The translations under genes and the position numbers were made by a program. DNA of 64,000 nucleotides from Acuticoccus sp051016205 (GTDB taxonomy: Bacteria; Pseudomonadota; Alphaproteobacteria; Rhizobiales; Amorphaceae). Positions 51,944 to 61,031 of the stretch are shown here, piece by piece. The DNA is taken from assembly GCA_051016205.1 (NCBI GenBank), contig CP136534.1:2914001-2978000 (forward strand), written 5' to 3'. Numbering within the stretch: position 1 is the first letter of the stretch; the number at the start of each line of letters is the position of its first letter. The notes below the pieces were generated by a model. The model saw only the letters and a list, made by a program, of their open reading frames with translations. It was not told where the DNA came from and ran no database searches.

Positions 51944-52890
51944 TGGATGCCCTCGGTCGCTTTGCCCTCGACTATGGCTTTCCCCTCGTGCTGGTGGCGC
52001 TTGTGGCAGGCTTCACCCTTGCTGCGCCGAGCTTCATCGCGCCTGCCAACGTCATCGGCCTTTTGCACGCCATGGCGCCCGTTGCCATCATCGCCACGGG
52101 TATGGCGATTGTGGTCATGATGGGAAAGCTCGACATTTCGGTCGGCTCCATCGCCTTCGTGGCCATGTCCTGTGCAGCCGTTGCCATCACAGACTATGGC
52201 CTTCCCATCCCCCTCGCGGTGGTGCTTGCGGTTCTGATCGGGGCGGTGCTAGGCGCCGTGAATGGCTTTGTTGTCAGCGTGTTGAAGGTCAATCCGCTGA
52301 TCGCGACGCTCGGATCCATGATCGCCTTTCGCGGGCTTGCCCTTCAGATCACCAATTCGCAGGTGATCGTCCTTCCCGATGCCATGCGCGGCTTCGGCAA
52401 TTGGACCGTCGGCCCCCTCTTCATGGATATCGTGTTTGCGTTCGCGATCATCCTTCTCGTCCACCTTCTTCATCGCGACACGCCGTTCGGGCGCAACATC
52501 ACCGCCATCGGCAACGATGAGGCGACGGCCCGGCGCATCGGCATTCCCGTCGGGCGCACGGTGTTTGTGAGCTTCGTGTTGTCAGGCACCCTTGCGGCCA
52601 TCGGCGGTGTGTTTGCCGCCGCCCAAGTGGGGTCTGTGACGACGTTCCTCGGCCGCGGGCTGGAGTTCACCGCCGTTGCCATTGTGGTGGTGGGCGGGAT
52701 CAGCCTTTTCGGTGGGCGCGGGTCGGTGTTTTGGGGCGTTCTCCTCGGCGCACTGACGTTCGAGGTGATCCGCTCGGGGCTGAACCACATCGGCGCCAAC
52801 CCCTACTTTTACGAACTCGTCGGCGGCGTCGTGATCTTCGTTGCCATGTACGCTTCTGCGCTACGCGCGCGACCGGGCGCCTCCCCATGA
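51943..52890 (+). CDS. RbsC-type sugar ABC permease (second)
   Basis: A 315-residue permease similar in family but not identical to the first. MAIVVMMGKLDISVGSIAF near residue 60 and AIGNDEATARRIGIPVGRT near 185 mark it. ATG 51943 shares a base with the RbsA-type stop (TGATG). Two different permeases with one ATPase imply a heterodimeric channel, as in AI-2 (LsrC/D) and rhamnose (RhaP/Q) systems. Confidence 0.92.
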   Translation: MDALGRFALDYGFPLVLVALVAGFTLAAPSFIAPANVIGLLHAMAPVAIIATGMAIVVMMGKLDISVGSIAFVAMSCAAVAITDYGLPIPLAVVLAVLIGAVLGAVNGFVVSVLKVNPLIATLGSMIAFRGLALQITNSQVIVLPDAMRGFGNWTVGPLFMDIVFAFAIILLVHLLHRDTPFGRNITAIGNDEATARRIGIPVGRTVFVSFVLSGTLAAIGGVFAAAQVGSVTTFLGRGLEFTAVAIVVVGGISLFGGRGSVFWGVLLGALTFEVIRSGLNHIGANPYFYELVGGVVIFVAMYASALRARPGASP

Positions 52891-52919
52891 GGACCCGCAA
52901 CAACCCCGGAGGAACTCCC

Positions 52920-53897
52920 TTGAAACGCATCCTTGTGGCCCTTGCAGCTGCCACCGTCGCCGTCCCAGCGGCGGCGGCCGACATCACCGTCGGCCTCTCC
53001 TGGAACTCAAAAACCCAGCCCCTGGAACAGGCCTGGGAGGACTACATGAAGGCCGAAGCCGAGCGCCAAGGCGCCGAGGCCAGCCTCACCTTCGAATGGA
53101 TCATCAATGTCGCCGACGCCGATCCGAGCCGCCAGCAGTCCAACGTAGAGGACCTGTTGACCCGCGGCGTGGATTTCGTTGTCGCCCGCGCCGAAGACGC
53201 TGGGGCCATCGGCGCGTCGATCCGTGCCGCGAAAGGGGCTGGCATTCCCTTTATCACCTTCGACAGGGCAGCCGAGCGTGTCACCCCCACCGCCCACGTG
53301 GGCGGCGACAGTTACGATCAGGCCATCACCACAGGCGAAGCGTTTGCCGACCTGTTGGGCGAGAAAGGCGTCGATGGCCGTTGCATCGAACTCCAGGGCG
53401 CGCTAACAGACATCAACGCCGTCAACCGCTCCAAGGGGTGGAACGAGGTGGACGAGCGGCGCGACGAGTTCACCACCATCGCCCAGGTGCCGACGGAGTG
53501 GAACCCAGAACTCTTCCGCTCGGGCCTTGCCAATGCCCTGCGCGCCAACCCCGATGCCAACTGTGCCTTCATCGCCAGCGACTTTGCCATCACCGCCGTC
53601 CAGTCCGCCCTGGAAGAGGCCGGCCGCTGGGCACCCCAGGGGGATGACAATCACTTCTGGCTCGCCACCCAAGACATGTTGCCGGGCGCCGTGCCGCTGA
53701 TGGAAGGCGGCTACATCGACGTTTCCACCACCTACGATGCCTTCAAGCATTCCGAAGAGTTGGTGCGCGTCCTCATCGCCCTCCACCAGGGCGAAGACCC
53801 CGGCTGCGGCGAAGACGGCTGCCTTGCCAAGGGACGTGTCGTCACGCCCGACACCATCGATACAACGGAAAACCTTTGGTCCAAGACGTATAAGTGA
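52920..53897 (+). CDS. periplasmic sugar-binding protein with TTG start
   Basis: A 325-residue binding protein of the Peripla_BP_4/RbsB class. The start is TTG 52920: GGAGGA at 52908-52913 lies six bases before it and it yields a clean signal peptide (ILVALAAATVAVPAAAA). The ATG at 52887 overlaps the permease stop and would add 11 residues with no SD. The mature protein has QSNVEDLLTRGVDFVVARAE near 75 and HVGGDSYDQAITTGEAFADL near 125. CGEDGC near the end may form a disulfide. Confidence 0.88.
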   Translation: MKRILVALAAATVAVPAAAADITVGLSWNSKTQPLEQAWEDYMKAEAERQGAEASLTFEWIINVADADPSRQQSNVEDLLTRGVDFVVARAEDAGAIGASIRAAKGAGIPFITFDRAAERVTPTAHVGGDSYDQAITTGEAFADLLGEKGVDGRCIELQGALTDINAVNRSKGWNEVDERRDEFTTIAQVPTEWNPELFRSGLANALRANPDANCAFIASDFAITAVQSALEEAGRWAPQGDDNHFWLATQDMLPGAVPLMEGGYIDVSTTYDAFKHSEELVRVLIALHQGEDPGCGEDGCLAKGRVVTPDTIDTTENLWSKTYK

Positions 53898-53932
53898 GCC
53901 GGGGGTTTTAGGAAACGCCACAGAACGTTGAG

Positions 53933-53967
53933 AGGTGGGAGGGGGCCGTGCAAAGCCTCTCCCGCCT
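53933..53967. repeat. 12-bp imperfect inverted repeat
   Basis: AGGTGGGAGGGG (53933-53944) pairs with CCTCTCCCGCCT (53956-53967), with two G-T pairs and an 11-base loop. It is 36 bases after the sugar-binding protein stop and may terminate that operon. Confidence 0.55.
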
Positions 53968-53979
53968 ATGGTCAATTCT

Positions 53980-54048
53980 CCCGCGGAGGGGAACTCGCCT
54001 CAAGGCACGCTTCGCTCTTCGGCCTTGACCCGAGTTCCCCTCCGCGGG
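53980..54048. repeat. long two-stage hairpin, 18-bp plus 7-bp stems
   Basis: CCCGCGGAGGGGAACTCG (53980-53997) is the exact reverse complement of 54031-54048. Inside it, TCAAGGC (54000-54006) pairs with GCCTTGA (54022-54028). A 2x2 C internal loop separates the stems and the apical loop is 15 bases. Such a long perfect stem is far beyond what a terminator needs. Confidence 0.8.
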
Positions 54049-54086
54049 GGTGGGTCTTTAGTCGGCTCCGAAGGAAGGTCGGTCTT

Positions 54087-54126
54087 CCATCTCACCAAAG
54101 GAAGGTGAGGGGAGGCGTGTGGGGCG
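54087..54126 (+). repeat. 40-bp dispersed repeat, copy 1
   Basis: These 40 bases match the reverse complement of 63817-63856 at 34 of 40 positions. The first part contains CTCACC (54091-54096) and GGTGAG (54104-54109), a 6-bp stem with a 7-base loop. Both copies are intergenic. Confidence 0.65.
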
Positions 54127-54183
54127 TTTGTGCGCGGGCGCTGACGCTGTGACGGGGTTGGTGTTCCGAGGCTTTGGGGGAGC

Positions 54184-55311
54184 TTAGGCGAACCGTTCGG
54201 CGATTTTTTCGGCGACCGCATCCACGAGATCAGGGCGGCCTGCGAGGTAGTGGTCGCCGCCTTTGATGGTGATCACCTCCGCCTCGCCGCCTTCCTTTCG
54301 ACTGGCGATGGCGTCGAGCCAGGCTTTGTTCGAAGAGGGGAAGACGGACTGGTCGGCGGTGTAGTCAAACAGCTGCACCGGGACGCTTGTCTCGGCCATT
54401 CTGTCAGGGCCGTCGGCCCGCGAGGCGGTGGACCATTGCGACAAGAACGCCGTCAGCGTCGTGAAGCGGCCCATGGCGTTGGCCGCTGTATTCACTTCGT
54501 GTGGCACACCCCAGAGGCTGCCTGGCGCACGGTCGTTGGCGTCCAGCGACAGGTCCAAAAAGCGCGGGTCGGCATGGGTGCGGTAGATGACGAACGCCTC
54601 GTCCTGGGGGCCGTCGGGGTTGGCGCGCAGAAGCCGTAGCCGCGCCCAGACCCACGCCTCAAGGCGTGTGCGCCTTTCCTTTTGTGCTGCCCGGAAGTGG
54701 GTCAGGAATGCGTCCGAGAACGGGGGGGCGTGCGCGCCTGAGAACAAGTCGAGGTCGGGGTCGACGGACAACGGGTCGTGCTCGTCGATGAGGGCAGGGT
54801 CCAGCCAATCGCCAAAGGTGCGCGAGCGGCCTGGGTGGGCGGCACACAAGACAATGGCATCGGCGGCCGGGAGATCCTCAGGCGCAAGGTCGATGGGCCG
54901 GCCGTCCACAAGGGTGGAGATGGTGAGGTTCTCCGCCTGGCTCTGGTAGAGCGAGGCGAGCGATGCGCCGCCTGAATTGCCGATCAACACCACCCTCGCA
55001 AACCCCCGCTCGCGAAGGGTGCGGATGCCTGCGCCAAGATCGCGGATCGCCTGCTCCATCAGAAGCGAGACATCGTTGCCGCCATAGCGCGTGTTGAACC
55101 CCATGGCCGCAACGCCCCGCGCGGCCAAAGGGTCGATCAGATAGTGGTTCAGAAAGTTCGAGGTGGGATGGCAGATGATGGCCGCTGTTTTTGCGCCTTC
55201 AGGGGCGTTGAGCGCCCCGTAAACCTTGGGCCATTTCTGGTTGAGGCCCGACTGGCTCTCCATTGTGGCTGACGGTTTGACGTCGACCATCACAAGTTCG
55301 CGTTGGCTCAC
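54184..55311 (-). CDS. alpha/beta-hydrolase
   Basis: A 375-residue alpha/beta-fold protein. The nucleophile elbow is GNSGGASLASLY near residue 100 and the probable catalytic His is in IKGGDHYLAGRPDL near the C-terminus. AAIICHPTSNFLNHYLIDPL near 42 replaces the usual HGxx oxyanion region. GTG 55311 forms GTGA with the VOC stop; ATG 55290 is an alternative. Longer upstream extension would overlap the VOC gene. Substrate unknown; coupling to the VOC protein suggests a shared ring-cleavage or ester pathway. Confidence 0.8.
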   Translation of the reverse strand: MSQRELVMVDVKPSATMESQSGLNQKWPKVYGALNAPEGAKTAAIICHPTSNFLNHYLIDPLAARGVAAMGFNTRYGGNDVSLLMEQAIRDLGAGIRTLRERGFARVVLIGNSGGASLASLYQSQAENLTISTLVDGRPIDLAPEDLPAADAIVLCAAHPGRSRTFGDWLDPALIDEHDPLSVDPDLDLFSGAHAPPFSDAFLTHFRAAQKERRTRLEAWVWARLRLLRANPDGPQDEAFVIYRTHADPRFLDLSLDANDRAPGSLWGVPHEVNTAANAMGRFTTLTAFLSQWSTASRADGPDRMAETSVPVQLFDYTADQSVFPSSNKAWLDAIASRKEGGEAEVITIKGGDHYLAGRPDLVDAVAEKIAERFA

Positions 55312-55820
55312 GTTCTGGCGTTCTTCTCTTCGGTCCACTTCTTCAAGGCATCGTGGGCGTGGTCGGCGGCTTCCACCAGCGCCTCGTCCTCGGTGATCTT
55401 CGTGGTCAACTCCACGCGGATCCCGTTCGGGTCGAACATATAGATGGACTTGATGAAGCCGTGATCAGTGACGCCAACCACGTCGTAGCCTGCCGCTTCG
55501 ACGCGGGACTTGGCGCTGGTCAACTCGTCCATATCGCCCACTTCGAGCGCAATGTGGTTGACCCATTCTGGCGTGTTGGCGGACGGGGCGGCGGCCATCC
55601 CATCCCCGAGGTCGAAGAAGGCCATGTACGACCCGTCGCCCATGCGAAAGAAGATGTGAACGTGGGGCGTCGGCTCGCCCGTTGAGGGGACGCGGTCGTT
55701 GTAAAGGACGTGCGCAAGGGGAAGGCCCAGGAGGTCTTCGTAGAAGTGGCGCGTTTCTTCTGCGTCCCTGCAGCGCCAGGCGAAATGGTGCAGCCCTTTG
55801 ATGGCGAAGTGTTTTCCCAC
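55308..55820 (-). CDS. VOC family (glyoxalase/extradiol dioxygenase fold) protein
   Basis: A 170-residue VOC-fold protein with two beta-alpha-beta-beta-beta modules. KGLHHFAWRCRDAEETRHFY near residue 8 starts the first module with a metal-ligand-type His. VNHIALEV near 85 starts the second, and FDPNGIRVEL near 125 supplies the family Glu. GTG 55820 has GGAG six bases upstream and is preferred to TTG 55832. It is cotranscribed with the hydrolase. Confidence 0.85.
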   Translation of the reverse strand: MGKHFAIKGLHHFAWRCRDAEETRHFYEDLLGLPLAHVLYNDRVPSTGEPTPHVHIFFRMGDGSYMAFFDLGDGMAAAPSANTPEWVNHIALEVGDMDELTSAKSRVEAAGYDVVGVTDHGFIKSIYMFDPNGIRVELTTKITEDEALVEAADHAHDALKKWTEEKNART

Positions 55821-55963
55821 GGCAGTCTCCAACCCCTTGTGTGTTTCCTCGCTCAGCTAGGGCGAGCGCTGCAAAAGTCTCCTCAGCGTTGAAAGGGGGT
55901 GGACGTTCTGCCCGAACCGTCTCAGTTTGGCCAAAACCAGACACGCTGAGGGAGCACCCATCA

Positions 55964-56959
55964 ATGAAAGCGATGCTGTTGGCGCTTATGGCGGTGGCAA
56001 TTGCCGCCAGCCCCGTCCGTGCCGAGGACTCCGTGTCCCTGAAGCTCGGTCACTTCCTGCCGGCCGGTCACCCCATGGCCAAGTACCTGCAGACCTGGGC
56101 CGATGAGTTGGAGGAAGGAACCAACGGGGGCATCTCCATCGACGTCTTCCCAGGCGCGCAGATGGGCCCTGTGCCCGAGTATTACGACATGACGCGCAAG
56201 GGCATCATCGACATCGGCTGGATCCTCCACGGTGCAACGTCGGACCGCTTTCCTCTGACGGGGCTCATCGACATCCCCTTCACGGTGGACAGTGCCGTCC
56301 ATGGCACGCGCATCCTGAACGATCCCGCCCTGCGCGAACATTTGGATCCTGAGCACCGCGGCGTGAAGGTTTTGTACCTTTTCACCCACCAGCCGGCGCA
56401 GATCCACACCGCGGGCAAGGCCGTTGAGACCCCCGAAGACCTTGAGGGTCTGCGCATCCGCTTCCCCTCCGCCACCGCCAAGGCGTTCCTTGACGAGATG
56501 GGCGCCACCAGCGTTGGCCTGCCCCCGACGCAAATTGCCGAGAACCTGCAAAAGAACGTCATCGACGGCGTGGTGATCGACTATGGCGGTGCTGGCTTTG
56601 CCTTCAAGCTCGGCGGTCTTGTGGACCATGTGACCGAGTTCAACGGCTATGTGACGAGCTTCGCCCTCATCATGAACGAGGACGCCTATGAGCGCATTCC
56701 CGACGATCTGAAGCGCGTGTTCGATACCTCCGTCACCGATATCAGCGATGAGGTGGGCGCCCTTTGGGACAGCCTCAACGAGCCCGGCAAGAACGCCCTC
56801 ATTGAGGGAGGGGCCACCATCGTGGAGCCGTCCGAGGAGGCGATGGCCGCCTTCAAGGCTGCCGCCGACACTGTGGGCCAAAGCCTGATCGAGGCCCGTG
56901 GCGACAAGGCCGGCGAGGTGCGCGCCCTGATGCTGGAGCTTGCCGACAAGCACCGCTGA
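55964..56959 (+). CDS. TRAP transporter binding protein DctP-type (system 1)
   Basis: A 331-residue periplasmic binding protein. The signal peptide covers residues 1-20 (MAVAIAASPVRA). LKLGHFLPAGHPMAKYLQTW near 26 is the family start, and the carboxylate-binding arginine is in LEGLRIRFPSATAKAFLDEMG near 165. Y/W residues at IDYGGAGFAF follow. ATG 55964 has GAGGGAG ten bases upstream. It begins a DctP-DctQ-DctM operon for a carboxylate-type ligand. Confidence 0.92.
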   Translation: MKAMLLALMAVAIAASPVRAEDSVSLKLGHFLPAGHPMAKYLQTWADELEEGTNGGISIDVFPGAQMGPVPEYYDMTRKGIIDIGWILHGATSDRFPLTGLIDIPFTVDSAVHGTRILNDPALREHLDPEHRGVKVLYLFTHQPAQIHTAGKAVETPEDLEGLRIRFPSATAKAFLDEMGATSVGLPPTQIAENLQKNVIDGVVIDYGGAGFAFKLGGLVDHVTEFNGYVTSFALIMNEDAYERIPDDLKRVFDTSVTDISDEVGALWDSLNEPGKNALIEGGATIVEPSEEAMAAFKAAADTVGQSLIEARGDKAGEVRALMLELADKHR

Positions 56960-56978
56960 GAGGGCGCCGCCTGTTCCG

Positions 56979-57476
56979 TTGACCGTGTCCGAAACCCCCG
57001 CAGCGCGGCGCGTTCGCCGCGTTGTGGTTGAACCCATCGTCGCCATCGCAGGCCTTGCCCTGATGGTGATGATGGGGGCCACCGTTGTGGATGTGGTCGG
57101 CCGCCACCTCTTCAACGCGCCTCTGTCGGGGGTGGTGGAGGTGGTGGAGTTCACCATGGTTTGGTGCACCTTTGCCGGGATTGCTGCGGCGGCCTTCCTC
57201 GGCGCACACATCGCCGTGGACCTCATCGACACGGTGGCGGGGCCGGCCCTTTCCGCCGCCGTCCACGTTGTGGCGGGGCTTTGTGCCACGGGGGTGATGG
57301 GCGTCCTCGCGTGGCTCTCTTGGCGGGAGCTTCTGGATGCCATCGACTGGGGCGACACCACTGTCGACCTCGGCATCCCCCACACCTTTTACTGGACGGC
57401 GATCTTTGCTGGCTTTGCCCTTGGCGCCGTGCTGTGGGGCGCCCGCGTTCTCCTGGTGCGTGAGCGGGCGACGTGA
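56979..57476 (+). CDS. TRAP transporter small permease DctQ-type (system 1)
   Basis: A 165-residue membrane protein with four helices. VVGRHLFNAPLSGVVEVVEFTM near residue 40 is the DctQ signature. The start is uncertain: TTG 56979 or GTG 56985 fit the helix onset, and the SD-like GAGAGGG lies about 15 bases upstream. Its stop overlaps the large permease start (GTGA). Confidence 0.85.
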   Translation: MTVSETPAARRVRRVVVEPIVAIAGLALMVMMGATVVDVVGRHLFNAPLSGVVEVVEFTMVWCTFAGIAAAAFLGAHIAVDLIDTVAGPALSAAVHVVAGLCATGVMGVLAWLSWRELLDAIDWGDTTVDLGIPHTFYWTAIFAGFALGAVLWGARVLLVRERAT

Positions 57477-58771
57477 GCCCTGCGCTCTGGGGCGGCCTCG
57501 TCCTCCTGATTCTTTTCGTGATGGTGGGGCTGAGATTGCCCATCGCCATTGCGCTGATGGCGGCAGGCTTCATCGGCTATGCGGGGCTGGACGGTGTGGC
57601 GCGGGCCTTCCTGGTGGCAGGCGCCATCCCTGGCGAGATGATCCGCGGCTACTCCTTCTCCGTCGTGCCGCTATTTGTGTTGATGGGCACCGTGGCGTCG
57701 GCCGCCGGCATGTCGCGCGAACTTTATGATGCGGCGCGCAGCCTCTCCAGGCCGAAGGCGCGGGGGAGTCTGGCCACCGCCACCATCGGCGCGTGCGCGC
57801 TTTTCGGTGCCATTTGCGGCTCGTCCATCGCCACCGCAGCCACCATGACGCGGGTGTCGATCCCGCAGATGCGGGCCGCTGGCTACCGCGATGGGTTTGC
57901 GGCGGGCGCGGTCGCTGCGGGCGGCACGCTCGGGATTTTGATCCCACCTTCGGTGATCCTCGTCATCTACGCCCTTTTGGCCGAGGAGAGTGTGCCGGCC
58001 CTTTTTGCCGCCGCCTTCATTCCGGGCCTTCTGTTGACGCTGTTTGCGATCGCCGTTGCAAAGGTCATGGCGACGCGGCCTGGTGTTGCACCGCCGCTCG
58101 CGGAAGGAGCGCCTGCGCCCCTCAAAGCCCTTGCGGCCACGTGGAAGCTCGGCTTCGTTTTCGCCCTTTCCATCGGCGGGATCTACATGGGCTGGTTCTC
58201 GCCCACCGAAGGGGCGGCTGTGGGGGCCTTCTCCACCATTGCAATCGCGTTCATCACAGGAAGGCTCAGCGTTTCGGCCTTTACTGGGGCGGTGCGCGAG
58301 GCGGTGATCACGTCGGCAGCGCTGTTCTTCGTCTTCCTTGGGGCGTTGATGTTTGCCCGCTTCATCACCTTAACGCGCCTTCCCTACACGCTGGTGGAGG
58401 TGGTTCAGGCGGCGGCCCTTCCGGGCCTTGCCGTCATCCTGCTTCTGGTTCTGACCTACATCTTGCTCGGGTGCATTCTTGAAACGGTGAGCATGATCCT
58501 CATCACCGTTCCTGTGTTTTTGCCCCTTGTGGTGGCGCTGGGCTATGATCCCATCTGGTTCGGCATCCTTGTGGTGGTGGTGGCGGAGATGGGGCTGATC
58601 ACGCCGCCCATCGGCATGAATATATTCGTCATCAGATCCCAACTGCCCGACATTGCCTTGCCGGCGATCTTTGCCGGTGTCGCCCCCTTCCTTCTGGCGC
58701 ACCTGGCGCTGATTGCGGTGTTGATCGCTTGGCCCAAGCTCACCGCCTACCTGCCGCAGCTTCTCCTGTAG
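57473..58771 (+). CDS. TRAP transporter large permease DctM-type (system 1)
   Basis: A 432-residue permease with about 12 helices. GAICGSSIATAATMTRVSIPQM near residue 107 and AAGGTLGILIPPSVILVIYA near 145 are the paired DctM motifs; ETVSMILITVPVFLPLV and the late GLITPPIGMNIFV repeat them in the second half. GTG 57473 overlaps the DctQ stop. Confidence 0.94.
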   Translation: MSPALWGGLVLLILFVMVGLRLPIAIALMAAGFIGYAGLDGVARAFLVAGAIPGEMIRGYSFSVVPLFVLMGTVASAAGMSRELYDAARSLSRPKARGSLATATIGACALFGAICGSSIATAATMTRVSIPQMRAAGYRDGFAAGAVAAGGTLGILIPPSVILVIYALLAEESVPALFAAAFIPGLLLTLFAIAVAKVMATRPGVAPPLAEGAPAPLKALAATWKLGFVFALSIGGIYMGWFSPTEGAAVGAFSTIAIAFITGRLSVSAFTGAVREAVITSAALFFVFLGALMFARFITLTRLPYTLVEVVQAAALPGLAVILLLVLTYILLGCILETVSMILITVPVFLPLVVALGYDPIWFGILVVVVAEMGLITPPIGMNIFVIRSQLPDIALPAIFAGVAPFLLAHLALIAVLIAWPKLTAYLPQLLL

Positions 58772-58832
58772 GCAAGGAACGCCGCCCGTGAGATGACGCG
58801 ATGACTTTGAAGCGATGAGAGTGGAGAGCCCC

Positions 58833-60047
58833 ATGGCTGAGACGACGGACGGACACGGCGCCCTTAAGGGGATCCGCGTGGTGGAGCTCAGCCACATGAT
58901 CATGGGCCCCTCCTGCGGCATGTTCCTGGCCTTCCTTGGCGCAGACGTCATCAAGGTGGAGCCGCCGGGCGGGGACAAGACGCGCGATCTGACGGGGATG
59001 GGGCGGGGCTTCTTTCCCACCTTCAATCGCGGCAAGCGCTCCGTCCAGCTGGACCTGAAGGCCCCTGAAGGGCGCCGGGCCTTGGAAGCGCTCCTTGCCA
59101 CCGCCGACGTGCTGGTGGAGAATTTTCGCGACTCCTCCCTCGAAGCCATGGGCCTTGCGCCTGGTCAGCTACGTGAGCGCTACCCGGACCTCATCGTCGT
59201 CTCCTGCAAAGGCTTCCTGGAAGGTCCTTACGAGACGCGCCCGGCCCTCGACGAGGTGGTCCAGATGATGACCGGCATGGCCCACATGACAGGCCCCACA
59301 GGCCGGCCGTTGCGCATCGGCTCCTCCGCCAATGACATCATGGCGGGCCTTTTCGGCGCCTTCGCCGTGCTTGCCGAACTGTTGAAGGCCGAGCGGTTCG
59401 GCGGCGAAAAGGAGGGGCGGGGCGCTGCCATCCGTGTGGGGCTGTTTGAAAACTGCCTCCTCCTCGTGGCGCAGCACATGGTCCAGTTCGCCGTTGAGGG
59501 GACGGAAGCGCCGCCAATGCCTGAGCGCGCCTTCTCCTGGGCCGTCTATGACATCTTCAAGACCCGCGACAACCGGCAGGTGTTCGTCGGCGCGGTGACG
59601 GAGAACCAGTGGCGGACCCTGTGCCGGCTCCTTGATCTGCCAGGGCTCCTGAACGATCCGTCCTTGCAAACCCGTATGGAGCAGATCGAGGCGCGGGCGC
59701 GCACCATTCCCGTTGTCGGCGAGGCCATCGCCGAGAGGGACTTTGCCGACGTGGTGGGCGCCCTTCAGGACGCAGGCCTTCCCTTTTCCCCCATCGCGCG
59801 GCCGGTGGAAATGTACGACGACCCCCAGGCCAACTACCCCGGCCGTATGCCCACGACCATGATGGACGATGGCGAGAGCTTCACCGCCCCAGCCCTTCCC
59901 TATGAGGTGAACGGTGAGAAGGTGACCCCCTCCCGCGTCGACCTTCCAGGCATCGGCGCCGACACGGACGCCGTGCTCGACAGCCTTCAGATTCCCGCTG
60001 AGGACAAACTGGCCGCCTCAGGCAAAACAAAGGCGCCCGCCCAATGA
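58833..60047 (+). CDS. class III (CaiB/BaiF) CoA-transferase
   Basis: A 404-residue CoA-transferase. GIRVVELSHMIMGPSCGMFLA near residue 13 and GADVIKVEPPGGD near 38 are family signatures. The catalytic Asp is in RPALDEVVQMMTG near 140. ATG 58833 has GGAGAG six bases upstream and is preferred to ATG 58815. Overlap with the HMG-CoA-lyase-like gene (ATGA) suggests that its acyl-CoA product is the lyase substrate. The acid activated is unknown; glutarate-, HMG- or itaconate-type acids fit. Confidence 0.9.
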   Translation: MAETTDGHGALKGIRVVELSHMIMGPSCGMFLAFLGADVIKVEPPGGDKTRDLTGMGRGFFPTFNRGKRSVQLDLKAPEGRRALEALLATADVLVENFRDSSLEAMGLAPGQLRERYPDLIVVSCKGFLEGPYETRPALDEVVQMMTGMAHMTGPTGRPLRIGSSANDIMAGLFGAFAVLAELLKAERFGGEKEGRGAAIRVGLFENCLLLVAQHMVQFAVEGTEAPPMPERAFSWAVYDIFKTRDNRQVFVGAVTENQWRTLCRLLDLPGLLNDPSLQTRMEQIEARARTIPVVGEAIAERDFADVVGALQDAGLPFSPIARPVEMYDDPQANYPGRMPTTMMDDGESFTAPALPYEVNGEKVTPSRVDLPGIGADTDAVLDSLQIPAEDKLAASGKTKAPAQ

Positions 60048-61009
60048 CCGCCCTTGCCGACGTCTACCCCAAGGATCGCATCACGCTGCGCGAGGTGGGC
60101 CTGCGCGATGGTCTTCAATTGGTGAAGACCTGGCCCGACACCGACGACAAACTCCTGTGGCTGTCACGAGAGGCTGCCGCAGGGGTCGCCCATTTCGAGG
60201 TGGGCTCCTTCCTGCCCGTCAAAACCATGCCGCAGTTCGCTGACGTGCGCGTCCTTATCGAGAAGGCCCGCGACCTTGGCGTCCACGCCGCTGCCTTGGC
60301 GTTGAACGAGCGCGGGGCCGACGATGCCATCGCCTCCCTCGTGCCTGAACTCGTATGCGTGGTCTCCGCCACGGAGGCCCACTCTGAAGCCAACATGCGC
60401 CGCTCGCGCAAGGCAGCCGTTGCACTGGTGGGTTCGACCGCTGACAAGGCGGCAGCTGCGCCCCACAAGCCCCTCGTCCATGTGGGCCTGTCGGTGGCCT
60501 TCGGCTGCCCCCTTGCAGGGGACGTTCCTGCCGGCGACGTCATCGCCCTTGCGGAAGACTGCCTTAAGGCGGGCGCCGATATGGTGAGCCTTGCCGACAC
60601 GGTGGGCTTTGCCGGCCCCGCCCAGGTGGCGGCTTTGTCAGAGGCGCTTGAAAAGCGTGTGGCAGGCCGCCCCTTCGGCATCCACCTTCACGACACACGC
60701 GGGATGGGGATTGCCAATGCCGCAGCGGCTCTGTCGGCAGGGGCATCGGTGCTGGACGGCTCCCTCGGCGGGCTCGGCGGCTGCCCCCACGCCCCTGGGG
60801 CCAGTGGCAACGTCGTCTTCGAGGACCTTGTGTTTTTGTGCGAGCGCATGGGCTTCGCCACCGGCATCGACCTGCAGGCGCTTGCCCACGCCCGCGAGGT
60901 GGCTGTGGGCGCCATGCCAGGCGAGCCGTTCGTCGGCGCACTTGCCAAAGTGGGCCCGCCCAAAATTGCCTGGCGCGCGGGTGCCACACCTGCCCAGGCC
61001 ATGCCATAA
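60044..61009 (+). CDS. hydroxymethylglutaryl-CoA lyase-like enzyme
   Basis: A 321-residue TIM-barrel aldolase of the HMGL family. LREVGLRDGLQ near residue 15 carries the catalytic Arg-Asp pair. IHLHDTRGMGIANAAAAL near 210 carries the metal-binding His-x-His and GGLGGCPHAPGASGN near 245 the active-site Cys loop characteristic of true HMG-CoA lyases. The product would be acetyl-CoA plus acetoacetate; related enzymes cleave other 3-hydroxy-3-methyl acyl-CoAs. ATG 60044 overlaps the CoA-transferase stop. Confidence 0.92.
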   Translation: MTALADVYPKDRITLREVGLRDGLQLVKTWPDTDDKLLWLSREAAAGVAHFEVGSFLPVKTMPQFADVRVLIEKARDLGVHAAALALNERGADDAIASLVPELVCVVSATEAHSEANMRRSRKAAVALVGSTADKAAAAPHKPLVHVGLSVAFGCPLAGDVPAGDVIALAEDCLKAGADMVSLADTVGFAGPAQVAALSEALEKRVAGRPFGIHLHDTRGMGIANAAAALSAGASVLDGSLGGLGGCPHAPGASGNVVFEDLVFLCERMGFATGIDLQALAHAREVAVGAMPGEPFVGALAKVGPPKIAWRAGATPAQAMP

Positions 61010-61031
61010 CCCACCAAAACGGGAGGAAACC

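Larger units (their letters stand above)
53898..54183. other. hairpin-rich intergenic region
   Basis: This 286-base gap between the sugar-binding protein gene and the convergent hydrolase has no gene. It contains three successive inverted repeats (53933-53967, 53980-54048 and 54091-54109), the last inside a 40-base element repeated near the right edge. Confidence 0.75.
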
